This document shows, piece after piece, positions 15,417 to 24,300 of a DNA stretch of 64,000 nucleotides. Every line of letters starts with the position of its first letter. Positions within the stretch are counted from its first letter, which is position 1. The position numbers and the translations under genes were made by a program. The stretch comes from Roseburia sp. (lineage in GTDB: Bacteria; Bacteroidota; Bacteroidia; Bacteroidales; Bacteroidaceae), in contig JAMPEL010000002.1 in NCBI GenBank assembly GCA_023665185.1, forward strand, positions 1 through 64,000, in the 5' to 3' direction. The notes beneath the pieces were generated by a model, which did not search any database, was not told the DNA's origin, and was given only the letters and a program-made list of their open reading frames with translations.

Positions 15417-17612
15417 ATGGATGAAAACAGAGAGATGGCACTTGCGTGGCAGTTTATCGAAAGTACCAATATAAGTGTGTTTCTGACCGGAAAGGCGGGG
15501 ACGGGAAAAACCACGTTCCTGCGCCGTTTAAAGGAATCTTCTCCAAAGCGGATGGTGGTGGTGGCACCTACCGGAGTTGCTGCCATCAATGCGCAGGGAG
15601 TGACGATACACTCGTTCTTCCAATTGCCTTTGACTCCTTATATTCCGGATATGAGCTATAGGGATTCCAATATGCACTATCGGTTTGGAAAGGAAAAGAA
15701 GAACTTGATAAAGAGTCTTGACCTCGTTGTCATTGATGAGATAAGTATGGTGCGCAGTGATTTGCTGGATGCCGTGGATTCTGTATTGAGGAGGTATCGC
15801 GATCGCACCAAACCTTTTGGAGGAGTGCAACTTCTTATGATTGGCGATTTGCAGCAGCTTGCGCCTGTGACGACAGATCGTGACAGGGATTTGATAGGAC
15901 AGTATTATGACACTCCTTACTTTTTTGGCAGTAGGGCTTTGGCGCAAATGCAGTATGTGACTATTGAGTTGACGAAGATATACCGTCAGACCGATTCCGA
16001 TTTTATAGCCATGCTTGCCAATATCCGCAACAATAATATAGACGCGGCAACAGTGTCGATGCTTAACAACCGCTATATCTCGGACTTCATTCCGAATGAT
16101 AGCGACGGGTATATTCGTCTGACCACCCATAATTATATGGCGCAGAAGTATAACGAACAGAAACTTGACAGTATTGATGCACAGGATTTTCATTTTCAGG
16201 CTGAAGTGACAGGCAACTTTCCGGAACAGTCGTTCCCTGCTGAGAAAGACCTTGTGTTAAAACGGGGTGCTCAGGTAATGTTTATTAAAAATGATATATC
16301 CGGCGGACACCGATTTTATAATGGCAAAATCGGATTTGTTACTGACATGGGACATAATTACGTGAGGGTCAGATGCGCGGAGGATGAGATGCCTGTTGAT
16401 GTAGAGCGGATGGAGTGGGAAAATATGAAGTATATCATAGACGAGAACACGAAAGAAATCAAAGAGGAAGTGGATGGGGTGTTCAGGCAATATCCGTTGA
16501 GGCTTGCATGGGCTATTACAGTACATAAAAGTCAGGGACTGACGTTCGACCGTGCCGTGATTGATATTAATGAGGCTTTTGCGCATGGGCAAGTGTATGT
16601 GGCATTAAGCCGCTGCCGTTCTCTTGAGGGGCTTGTACTTGCCAATCCGTTGAATATAAAGTCTGTAATCACCGACAAGAGTGTGGCGGCATTTATAGGA
16701 ATGGAGCGGGAAAGGGCAATGCAGGCAGAAAGCAGGCTTGCCGATATGCGTTATAATTATTTTGTGGCTTTACTTGACGAATTGTTCGACTTTATGCCGA
16801 TGAAGTACGATTTGAATTATCTGGTAAGGGTGATGGAGGAGCATCTGTATAAACTTTATCCGGACTTGCTGGGTGCATACAAGGAGGCTATACCGCATTT
16901 TGATTCCGCTGTGATAGAGGTCTCAGTGAAATTCCGCAAGCAATATATGGCTATACTTGCTGCGTCTTCCGATTATGCGAATGATGTTTTGCTTCAGGAT
17001 AGGGTGAAGAAGGCCGCCAGATATTTTTCGGCAACGCTTTCTTCGATATTTGATGCTTTGATGCCTGCTCTGTCAGTTGAAATTGTGAACAAGGCAGTGA
17101 AAAAACAGTTTGTGAATGCTGTGGACAGTTTCAAAACAACTCTCAAAACTAAGTCGGGTTTGTTTGAAAAAGTTACGCTTCATGGATTCTCCGTCCGGAG
17201 TTACTTGAACGATAAGGCTGTGTCCATGCTGGATGGAGAAGAAGAGGGTGCATCAAAGAAGAAAAAAAGAGAGAAGAAAATGAAACTGAATGAGCCGAAA
17301 CCGGAAAAGGAAAATACTCGCCAGATTAGTTTGAATATGTTTCTTGAAGGAAAGAGTGCCGATGAGATTGCTGCTGAGAGAGGATTGAATAGGAGTACTA
17401 TTATGGGACATCTTGCCTGTTTCATCCATACAGGCGAGGTGAATGTTTCCGACCTTGTTCCTGAGGAGCACATTGCAGCCATCATTCAGGCTATTGCAGA
17501 ATCAGAGGCTGATGTGTCGATGAAGCAACTGAAAGAGAAACTCCCTGAAGAAATCAGCTATGATGAGATTCGGATAGTGTTGAATTTACAAAGCCGGCAT
17601 TCCGGTGCATAA
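15417..17612 (+). CDS. PIF1-family SF1 helicase with C-terminal helix-turn-helix
   Basis: A 731-residue ATPase. Walker A is FLTGKAGTGKTT (Lys31), followed by the PIF1 motif APTGVAAINAQGVTIHSFF, Walker B VVIDEISMV, GDLQQL, and the C-terminal SF1B motifs WAITVHKSQGLTF and VYVALSRCR. A Lys-rich linker (SKKKKREKKMKLNEPKPEKE, about 610-635) leads to a HTH_40-like domain (MFLEGKSADEIAAERGLNRSTIMGHL). PIF1 helicases unwind DNA 5'-3' and remove R-loops or G-quadruplexes; the HTH may target it. It is the last gene of the small-protein/ygiQ/helicase run. A strong terminator follows (17633-17664). A second PIF1-type gene with a different C-terminus lies at 42190. Confidence 0.88.
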   Translation: MDENREMALAWQFIESTNISVFLTGKAGTGKTTFLRRLKESSPKRMVVVAPTGVAAINAQGVTIHSFFQLPLTPYIPDMSYRDSNMHYRFGKEKKNLIKSLDLVVIDEISMVRSDLLDAVDSVLRRYRDRTKPFGGVQLLMIGDLQQLAPVTTDRDRDLIGQYYDTPYFFGSRALAQMQYVTIELTKIYRQTDSDFIAMLANIRNNNIDAATVSMLNNRYISDFIPNDSDGYIRLTTHNYMAQKYNEQKLDSIDAQDFHFQAEVTGNFPEQSFPAEKDLVLKRGAQVMFIKNDISGGHRFYNGKIGFVTDMGHNYVRVRCAEDEMPVDVERMEWENMKYIIDENTKEIKEEVDGVFRQYPLRLAWAITVHKSQGLTFDRAVIDINEAFAHGQVYVALSRCRSLEGLVLANPLNIKSVITDKSVAAFIGMERERAMQAESRLADMRYNYFVALLDELFDFMPMKYDLNYLVRVMEEHLYKLYPDLLGAYKEAIPHFDSAVIEVSVKFRKQYMAILAASSDYANDVLLQDRVKKAARYFSATLSSIFDALMPALSVEIVNKAVKKQFVNAVDSFKTTLKTKSGLFEKVTLHGFSVRSYLNDKAVSMLDGEEEGASKKKKREKKMKLNEPKPEKENTRQISLNMFLEGKSADEIAAERGLNRSTIMGHLACFIHTGEVNVSDLVPEEHIAAIIQAIAESEADVSMKQLKEKLPEEISYDEIRIVLNLQSRHSGA

Positions 17613-17632
17613 TGTATTCATAACATATAATT

Positions 17633-17664
17633 AATGTCTGTACTTCGGTGCAGACATTTTTTTG
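17633..17664 (+). terminator. Intrinsic terminator after the helicase gene
   Basis: Eleven-base stem AATGTCTGTAC / GTGCAGACATT (one G-T pair) with a TTCG loop and a following T-run. Confidence 0.85.
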
Positions 17665-17693
17665 TCTGCAATATAAAAGTAGAAATTGCACAC

Positions 17694-17730
17694 AAAAATC
17701 TCTAATCAGTACAGTTGATTAGAGATTTTT
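17694..17730. terminator. Second, symmetrical hairpin terminator
   Basis: Perfect 15-bp stem AAAAATCTCTAATCA (17694-17708) with 17716-17730 and a 7-nt loop. A-run and T-run flank both sides, so it can terminate from either strand. Confidence 0.75.
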
Positions 17731-17790
17731 GTACAGTGGATTTGAAAAATCAGTGAGGATATTTGTTTTTTCTTGTGTGCAAGATTCTTC

Positions 17791-17853
17791 AAACCGCATT
17801 GTGGTTTTTATAAACTGCACTGCGGCTTTTATAAACTACAGTGCGTTTTTTAA
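17791..17853. repeat. Three tandem 21-bp units
   Basis: Units at 17791-17811, 17812-17832 and 17833-17853 share AAAC(T/C)(G/A)CA(C/T/G)TG(C/T)GG.TTTTAT. Each unit is itself a weak inverted repeat (AAACTGC...GCGGTTT-like). The period equals two DNA turns. Lies in the gap between the helicase gene and yraN. Confidence 0.75.
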
Positions 17854-18080
17854 AATTTGACCTATATGCCCAAAAATTTAGTGCGATGAGAATGACTTTA
17901 TTCAGCCTTCCAGTCGTGTTTGTAGAACCGCATAACTGTTTCTTCTGTTCCCATAATCCCGCAGCCCGGAAAGGAAGTTTTGCCGTTTTTGCATTCTTTC
18001 CGGAAGTTGCGAGAAAGAGGTTTTATCATTCTCGCGCTCAAAATTCTTGTCAAACTCATCAATAACGCAAAAAATATCTA
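17854..18080. other. Non-coding stretch upstream of yraN
   Basis: No gene seen. There is a possible small hairpin GCGAGA/TCTCGC around 18008-18034. The rest is unremarkable. Confidence 0.4.
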
Positions 18081-18088
18081 TAACTTTG
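18081..18088 (+). promoter_or_regulatory. Probable yraN-sdaA promoter -7 box (TAACTTTG)
   Basis: Exact TAnnTTTG match, giving a leader of about 125 nt to the yraN start. Confidence 0.4.
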
Positions 18089-18219
18089 TCGTTAGTAATC
18101 ATTGTCACCGGTCTTGTAATTTGTTGTCTGTCAGACTTGAATGTGCAAGATGGTGCGATGGCTATCGACCTTTAATTGGATTTTATTGTCCCGAACTCAT
18201 GTAATATAATAGTAAGTGT

Positions 18220-18591
18220 ATGTCGAAAGCCTCAGAATTGGGAAAAACCGGAGAAGAGCTTGCCGGTACTTTTCTTATGAAGAAAAAGTTCAGATTGTTG
18301 CACCGCAATTGGAATTTGTATAAGGGATACGAGATTGATATTGTGGCACAATATAGAGGAACACTCCATTTTGTGGAGGTTAAGACACGTATGTCATCGG
18401 ATTTTGGAGGGCCTTTTGCTGCCGTTGACGAGCGTAAGATGCGGCATATATACAGTGCTATCAGCCATTACAGAAGGTGTTATCGCATAGACGAGAACGA
18501 GCCGTTTGTGTTTGATGTTATTGGTATCACTTTCAGTAAAGACGGCACGTATGAACTGGAGTTCAGGGAAGATGTGGGACGTTTGTTTTAA
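18220..18591 (+). CDS. YraN/UPF0102 family endonuclease-like protein
   Basis: A 123-residue protein of the UPF0102 (YraN) family, which has a restriction-endonuclease-like fold. The conserved motifs are GExLAGxFL at the N-terminus, a short GYEIDIVAQ (Asp40) and HFVEVKTR (Glu and Lys, the E-x-K of the nuclease core). The role is unknown; a link to Holliday-junction or recombination processing has been suggested from the fold. It lies 32 bp upstream of sdaA and is probably co-transcribed with it. Start is ATG 18220. Confidence 0.9.
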   Translation: MSKASELGKTGEELAGTFLMKKKFRLLHRNWNLYKGYEIDIVAQYRGTLHFVEVKTRMSSDFGGPFAAVDERKMRHIYSAISHYRRCYRIDENEPFVFDVIGITFSKDGTYELEFREDVGRLF

Positions 18592-18623
18592 TGTGTGTGT
18601 GAATATATAAGTTTATAATAATT

Positions 18624-19832
18624 ATGAAGACTATAAAAGAACTATTGCGGATTGGTAACGGACCTTCGAGCAGTCATACAATGGGTCCGCGGTTCGCCTC
18701 TGAAAAATTTTTGAGAAAGCATCCGGATGCGGCACACTTTGAAGTGACTTTGTATGGCAGTCTTGCCGCTACCGGACGAGGACACCTCACAGATGTAGCT
18801 ATTATTGATGTTTTCGGTTCGGAAGACAGAGTGACTATTGTATGGCAACCGCGTATATTTCTGCCATATCATCCTAATGGGATGACCTTTAAGGCAATGG
18901 ATGCCTCCGGCAATGTAATGGATGAATGGACTGTATATAGTGTGGGCGGCGGAGCACTTGCCGAGGAAGGCGAGAAAATGCAGCAGTCGGAAGATATATA
19001 CGACATGGAACATCTGAGTGAAATTCTGCAATGGTGCAAGCGTTATGGACGCTCTTATTGGGAATATGTAGAAAAGTGTGAGGGCATGGCAATCTGGGAT
19101 TATCTCAGGGACGTATGGACTACCATGCGTGAGTCTGTCGAGAACGGATTGGAAGCGGAAGGTGTGCTTCCCGGTCCTCTGCATTTGCAACGGAAAGCAG
19201 CGGCATACCATATCAAGGCAAGCGGCTATACAGCCTCACTTCATGGACGCGGACTTGTTTTTTCGTATGCGCTTGCTGTGAGTGAGGAGAATGCGGCCGG
19301 TGGACGTATCGTCACGGCACCTACATGCGGCTCATGTGGTGTGGTTCCAGCCATACTGTACCATCTCTGGAAAAGTCGCTCATTTAGCGAGATACGCATA
19401 CTCCGCGCTATAGCTACGGCTGGGTTGATTGGAAATGTGGCAAAGCATACAGCGTCCATTTCCGGAGCGGAAGCAGGATGTCAGGCAGAAGTCGGAGTGG
19501 CATGTGCTATGGCGGCAGCGGCAGCCTGCCAGTTGTTTGGCGGTAGTCCGGCTCAGATAGAATATTCAGCAGAGATGGGTTTGGAACATCATCTTGGTAT
19601 GACTTGCGATCCTGTGTGCGGCATGGTCCAGATTCCTTGTATTGAGCGTAATGCCTATGCTGCGGCGCGTGCGATGGACTGCAATATTTATTCCTCATTT
19701 TCCGATGGAAGCCATCTGGTATCTTTCGACAAGGTGCTTTCTGTCATGATGCAAACCGGGCGTGATCTGCCTTCCATATATAAAGAGACGAGCGAGGGCG
19801 GACTTGCCAAGAACTATGAAAGAATGCTATGA
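18624..19832 (+). CDS. sdaA: L-serine ammonia-lyase, iron-sulfur type, single chain
   Basis: A 402-residue enzyme converting L-serine to pyruvate and ammonia with a [4Fe-4S] cluster. The N-terminal beta domain has the GPSSSHTMGP signature (about 13-22). The C-terminal catalytic domain holds the cluster cysteines in APTCGSCG, CDPVCG and IPCIERN. Alpha and beta domains are fused in one polypeptide, as in most Bacteroidetes. It ends only 5 bp from the end of the convergent AbgT-like gene, so termination must happen inside the neighbours. A small palindrome (ATGAC/GTCAT, 19829-19841) spans the junction. Confidence 0.95.
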   Translation: MKTIKELLRIGNGPSSSHTMGPRFASEKFLRKHPDAAHFEVTLYGSLAATGRGHLTDVAIIDVFGSEDRVTIVWQPRIFLPYHPNGMTFKAMDASGNVMDEWTVYSVGGGALAEEGEKMQQSEDIYDMEHLSEILQWCKRYGRSYWEYVEKCEGMAIWDYLRDVWTTMRESVENGLEAEGVLPGPLHLQRKAAAYHIKASGYTASLHGRGLVFSYALAVSEENAAGGRIVTAPTCGSCGVVPAILYHLWKSRSFSEIRILRAIATAGLIGNVAKHTASISGAEAGCQAEVGVACAMAAAAACQLFGGSPAQIEYSAEMGLEHHLGMTCDPVCGMVQIPCIERNAYAAARAMDCNIYSSFSDGSHLVSFDKVLSVMMQTGRDLPSIYKETSEGGLAKNYERML

Positions 19833-19837
19833 CAATG

Positions 19838-20548
19838 TCATCTCTTTTGGATATACGCGTTCCATATATATAATATAAGAGTCACATAGTAAAGAATGAA
19901 AGACAGGACATTCAAGGCGAAAGCCTCGTCATTCCCGAATAAGGATAATACGTGTGTGTATTCTGCGCATCCGATTAGTTGTGCGGAGGCAAACATGGTA
20001 AGAAAGTATCCGGAAGCGGCTTTGGATAGTGTGGTGTGGGCAGCAATGACATCGTGCATTGTAGTGAATCTTCCTGAGGTGTATCCATATCCGTTACCTG
20101 CAATCAAGGCAAGGACAAAAAGCAATCCTGGTATGCTTTTGCTGAAAGGTGAGTCTTGAAGCGTGCCAAATGCGTTGAGGAGTATTGCTCCTGGCAGAGT
20201 GATGAGGCCGAGAACAAGCAGGCAAAAGAGGGTGAGCAGGGTGAGAGTGAAGAGCAAAGCCCTCTTTTGCTTTAGTGAGGAACGGTGGAAGAACGATGTA
20301 AGTATGCCCGATTCTGCTATGACCCCTGTTCCTGTCATCAGCAGAATCACCTCGGCAAGTGGAGCCGATGTAAAGTTGGTTACAATGTTTGCGGTTGCCC
20401 ACCGTATGCCGTCGGCGCAAAGCAAATTCTCCATGCCGAGATTGTATACGTTGCCCACCCATGACAGAAAGGCCAATACCAGTGTCATGCATACCAGTAT
20501 TAGAGGCAGGCGGTTGAGCGTATTGTGTAGACAGGAGTTATTCGTCAT
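19838..20548 (-). CDS. AbgT-like half-length transporter, coupled to a response regulator
   Basis: A membrane protein of about 236 residues with five to six hydrophobic segments. The first half is close to the N-terminal part of AbgT-family (p-aminobenzoyl-glutamate) transporters. LLCADGIRWATANIVTNFTS and LLMTGTGVIAESGILTSFF mirror the family's SGEGxRW..xNMVxNFTG and GVGVAEKSGL. Normal AbgT proteins are about 500 residues, so this covers only one half of the fold. I chose ATG 20548 (MTNNSCLHNTLNRL), which overlaps the regulator's stop by 11 bp. The longer frame would start with TTG. Sits in the operon kinase-regulator-transporter. Confidence 0.6.
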   Translation of the reverse strand: MTNNSCLHNTLNRLPLILVCMTLVLAFLSWVGNVYNLGMENLLCADGIRWATANIVTNFTSAPLAEVILLMTGTGVIAESGILTSFFHRSSLKQKRALLFTLTLLTLFCLLVLGLITLPGAILLNAFGTLQDSPFSKSIPGLLFVLALIAGNGYGYTSGRFTTMHDVIAAHTTLSKAASGYFLTMFASAQLIGCAEYTHVLSLFGNDEAFALNVLSFILYYVTLILYIWNAYIQKR

Positions 20549-21266
20549 CTGCTTCAAGAGAGTCTATGTCGATAATACGTAATTCAAGTGCCCTTGTTAC
20601 GAGACGTGTCGCATTGATACTTCCTGCCGCACGTTCCGATGCAGAGAACAGGCGCGACACAAGGTCATTCTGTCTTTTCTCCAACGATTTTACTCCAAAA
20701 GGCATCCCTTTCAGGTTGGTTATCATCTCCTTTGTATAGCCGAGAGCCAGATGACGTAGCAAACGCTCGTCATATTCATCTATATCGTAGTCGATGATGG
20801 CATCCTGCCGTCTGCTTTCGTTCAGTACCGACATGCGGAAACGGCTGATGATCTTTTCAAGAATGGGCTGGTTAAAGACCATCCGTTTGCCGTCAATCAC
20901 GCTTTGTACATCACCTTTAGTGAGCAGTTCACCGCTCTTCAAGATAATGCCGTCCGCACCAGCATCGAGTGCGTCCACCCACAACTTTTCGTTCAGAATC
21001 TCGCCTGTAAATATCAATACATGTATTTCTTTATATTTCTTTCTCAACTCACGGCAAATGTCTACCCCTACAGTGGTGGAGCCGCCCAATCCGAGGTCAA
21101 GTAACACAAGATTCGGGGTGTGTACTTCCAGTAGTTTCCATAATTCGTTTTCGTTCATGGCGGTTCCCACAACCTCAGCCTGAGGGATGTCGTTGCGGAA
21201 TATCTCCTCAGTGCCTTTCAGTTCCAACTTTACATCTTCCACAATGATTACTTTGAACTTCTCCAT
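20538..21266 (-). CDS. Response regulator (receiver + LuxR-type HTH)
   Basis: A 242-residue regulator. The receiver domain has an acidic pair Glu10/Asp11 (IIVEDVKLE), phospho-acceptor Asp57 (VLLDLGLGG) and the conserved Lys near 110 (ILKSGE). The C-terminal region LLRHLALGYTKEMITNLKGM...SLEKRQNDLVSRLF (about 175-220) looks like a NarL/LuxR-type DNA-binding HTH. It lies 43 bp downstream of the large sensor kinase gene and is its obvious partner. The stop codon overlaps the AbgT-like gene start. Target genes cannot be deduced. Confidence 0.85.
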   Translation of the reverse strand: MEKFKVIIVEDVKLELKGTEEIFRNDIPQAEVVGTAMNENELWKLLEVHTPNLVLLDLGLGGSTTVGVDICRELRKKYKEIHVLIFTGEILNEKLWVDALDAGADGIILKSGELLTKGDVQSVIDGKRMVFNQPILEKIISRFRMSVLNESRRQDAIIDYDIDEYDERLLRHLALGYTKEMITNLKGMPFGVKSLEKRQNDLVSRLFSASERAAGSINATRLVTRALELRIIDIDSLEADDE

Positions 21267-21309
21267 ATTTTTTTATTCCTTTCTTCTTTTTCTATATGAT
21301 TGGTGAATG

Positions 21310-24300
21310 TCAGTCAATTCTAATTCTTTTTCTTTCCGGGATGGTGAAGACAATGGACAGACATCCTTTGTCTGGATTCTTTTCAGCGTAAATTCGGCAT
21401 CCTCTTTGTCCTACAAAATCATCGTGCTCGCGTATTATTTGTTTGCATATCAGATATTGCGCATACCGTAATTTGTCAGACATTGCGTCATATTGTATGT
21501 TGTCCGCATAGAATATCCGTTGTGGGTTGTCCGAATTTGCGACAAGTCGGCTGTCAGAATAAGTGAACACCACAAAACCGTTTGAGCGTTTGAATGTAAG
21601 CGACAGAGCACCGTCAGTCTTGTCCTCAAAAGAGAATGACAAAAGATTGTCTATTAGATACTCCAGCATCTGAATGTCTCCAGTCACAGACAATCCGTCT
21701 GCGTTTCCTGTATGTATCAGGATTTGTGTACGGTATTTTCTGTTAAGCTTGGCGACACCGTGTTCCGCGTATGACGCAAGGTCAGCCACGTTGATAGTCT
21801 TTCTTCTGAATACCACTTTGTCCAACTGACGCAGCGCGCAAGAAGAGAGTAGTGTGAATGTCTCCTTGTAATAGCATATCAGCTCGGACATATTCTGTAA
21901 ATGAGTCGCAAACGTTTCTCTGTCGGAATCCGTTTCCCGCATAGAGTCGGCAATCTGCTTAATCTTATTGGGATAGTACATTGTTTCATGCTTGATGGTA
22001 GAAAGACAGTTGTCAAGTACCATATTTTGCACATGAATATTGTTTGCCTCCATCTCAGCCCTGTTCCTTTCGTCCTCAAGCTGCTCTATATTTTGCTGTC
22101 CGGTGTTGATTTTTATCGAAGAATAATATAGATGTATGGCTGTGAATTGTGCGATAAGCCGGAATATCAGTTCCTCGTTTTCCGACAGGTAGACACTGTG
22201 CATAACCATTACTATAGCTCCGAAAGTGTCGGAGCCTTCTTCCGTTTCCTGTGTCAAAGGATAAGCCCGAAAGCGTCCTTCTCCCTTTACTATGGGGCGG
22301 GCTTCCTTCACGCATATATTCATGATTTCCTTTACAATGTCCCGGTCCGGGCAGGATGCGGAGAAAGTGCAATGTGTCTGCCTGCCCTTTTCGTGGATAA
22401 GGCACAATCCTATACCGTCTGCCAAACGTATGTCGCTGACTCCATGTAGCAGCACCTCTGTTTCTGTTCCTTCTTTTGAAGCGAACAGATGCCCGTTGAA
22501 CTGCATCAGCTGCCTCATGTTGAATATTGGAAGCAGGTTGTGTCGGTAATAAATGAGGTAATATACCAGAAGTCCGGCGATGAAAACAAATATGAATATA
22601 ATAAGGAAAGTCTGTTTGTTGATGTTCGACTGCCTGATTGTATTACAGTAACTTTCAAGATTGTTGTCTTGCGCCATCAGTTTGTACAAGCGCGTGTAAA
22701 TCTCGTTGTTATAAGTGTACAGATTCCATCTGTTGAGTGCCAATGCCGCGATAGCCGCCTCGTTCCTAATATCCAGAATCACATGATAGTCGGTGTTGAA
22801 CCCTTTGTTCCAAAGGTCAATCTCCGGCATTTGTGTGTTTCCCTCCATCACCATAAGTTCTGTACCTTCAGGCACTTCCTGAAGATAATACTCATTGAGT
22901 GCCATGCGGGCTGAGTCAATATATAGCAGGGCTGCCGAATACATGCCCTCCACATTGGCATAGTATGCTGAGTCCGCATAGTTTGACGCTTTGTGCAAGA
23001 TAGGGTCGTCAGAAGTCCATTCGTATATGTCCTGCGACTCGTTTTCGGAGCGGGAAGTCTCGCATGATGTGGTACACAATCCGTGCAGCGCGACAGCCGC
23101 CACTATACATGCACCGCGTATAATCCCTTTGGGCAGCCGGAAAAAGAAACGGCTTCCCTTTCCTGGTGTGCTTTCGATGCCGAAGTTGCACACTGAAAAG
23201 AATTTGCCCGTCTTGCGGTATTTTTCAATGATGCCTTTACAATTCATCAGTCCGAAGCCATATCCCTTGTTCTTTTTCAATTCCGGATTTTCCTCCGTAT
23301 TTCCTATTTGTGCCGAATCATACACCTTCTCGCCACATATAAGCGCGATGTCCTTATCCGACAGTCCGCATCCGGTGTCTGTAATGTCTATCTCCACATA
23401 TTCGGGCTGTTCTGTCGCTCTCAGGCATACACAGCCTCCCGCCGGAGTATATTTCCGTGCATTATCGAGCAGTGTGTTCATCATGAACAAAGTCAGTGCC
23501 TTGTCTGCTTTTACGACAGCCGTAGTTGGCTCTATTTTCAGCGAAATCTGCTTGTTCTCAAATGCGCTTCTTCCCTTGCCCAATGTGCTGAACAGTCTGT
23601 CCAGACTGAAATTCTCGATGTGCAGGCTTACCGTGCCTTGTCTCACCTTTATCCAATGTGTCAGAACCTCATTGTATTCATTTATTTTGTCGATAAGCTC
23701 ACTGACATACAGCAGTCTCTTTTCTGCGACGGCACTGTTGTCACACTTTGCCAGTTTGCTGATTTCATTTACGGCACGGTCAAGAAACGGAGTGATGCCA
23801 TAGACAATTGACAGGCATGTCCGTTTGTCAATGTTTGCCCGCTTGTTTCCGGCAATGTTCATTTCGTGCATACTGTGCTCTTCCTCTATACATCTGCCTT
23901 TGTCTCCCAGCCACACAAACGTCTCTCCGTTTTTCACTGCCCATCGGAAAAATACTCTTACAATATTCAGTAATTCAAGGTCGTAAAGTTTCAGTTTTCC
24001 GTCCTCCTTTTCCCATTCTTTCCCCGCCTCTGGAAAAATGCGCCTGACATCATCGTCTATTGCCTTATGGATAGAGTTTGCCATATCCTCCTTGTCTATG
24101 GCATCTGTCGGGATAGACATGGTCAGCTTGCGGCAAAGCTTGGTGACATCCGACAGCTTTTCAGCCTGATATTTGCTGCGTTGTTTCAAACGTATGTTTA
24201 TGCCTCTCATAACACAAATCAGTATCACGATAAATGTCCCGACGATGATGAGCATGGCATTGGTCTTTTTTTCCTCTATTGCCAGTGTCTCATAACGTTG

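Noticed and set aside
19829..19841. Small palindrome ATGAC/GTCAT at the sdaA / AbgT-like junction as another copy of the element's TGACATTATGTCA end
   Set aside because: Only five-base arms and no other element parts nearby; likely chance.
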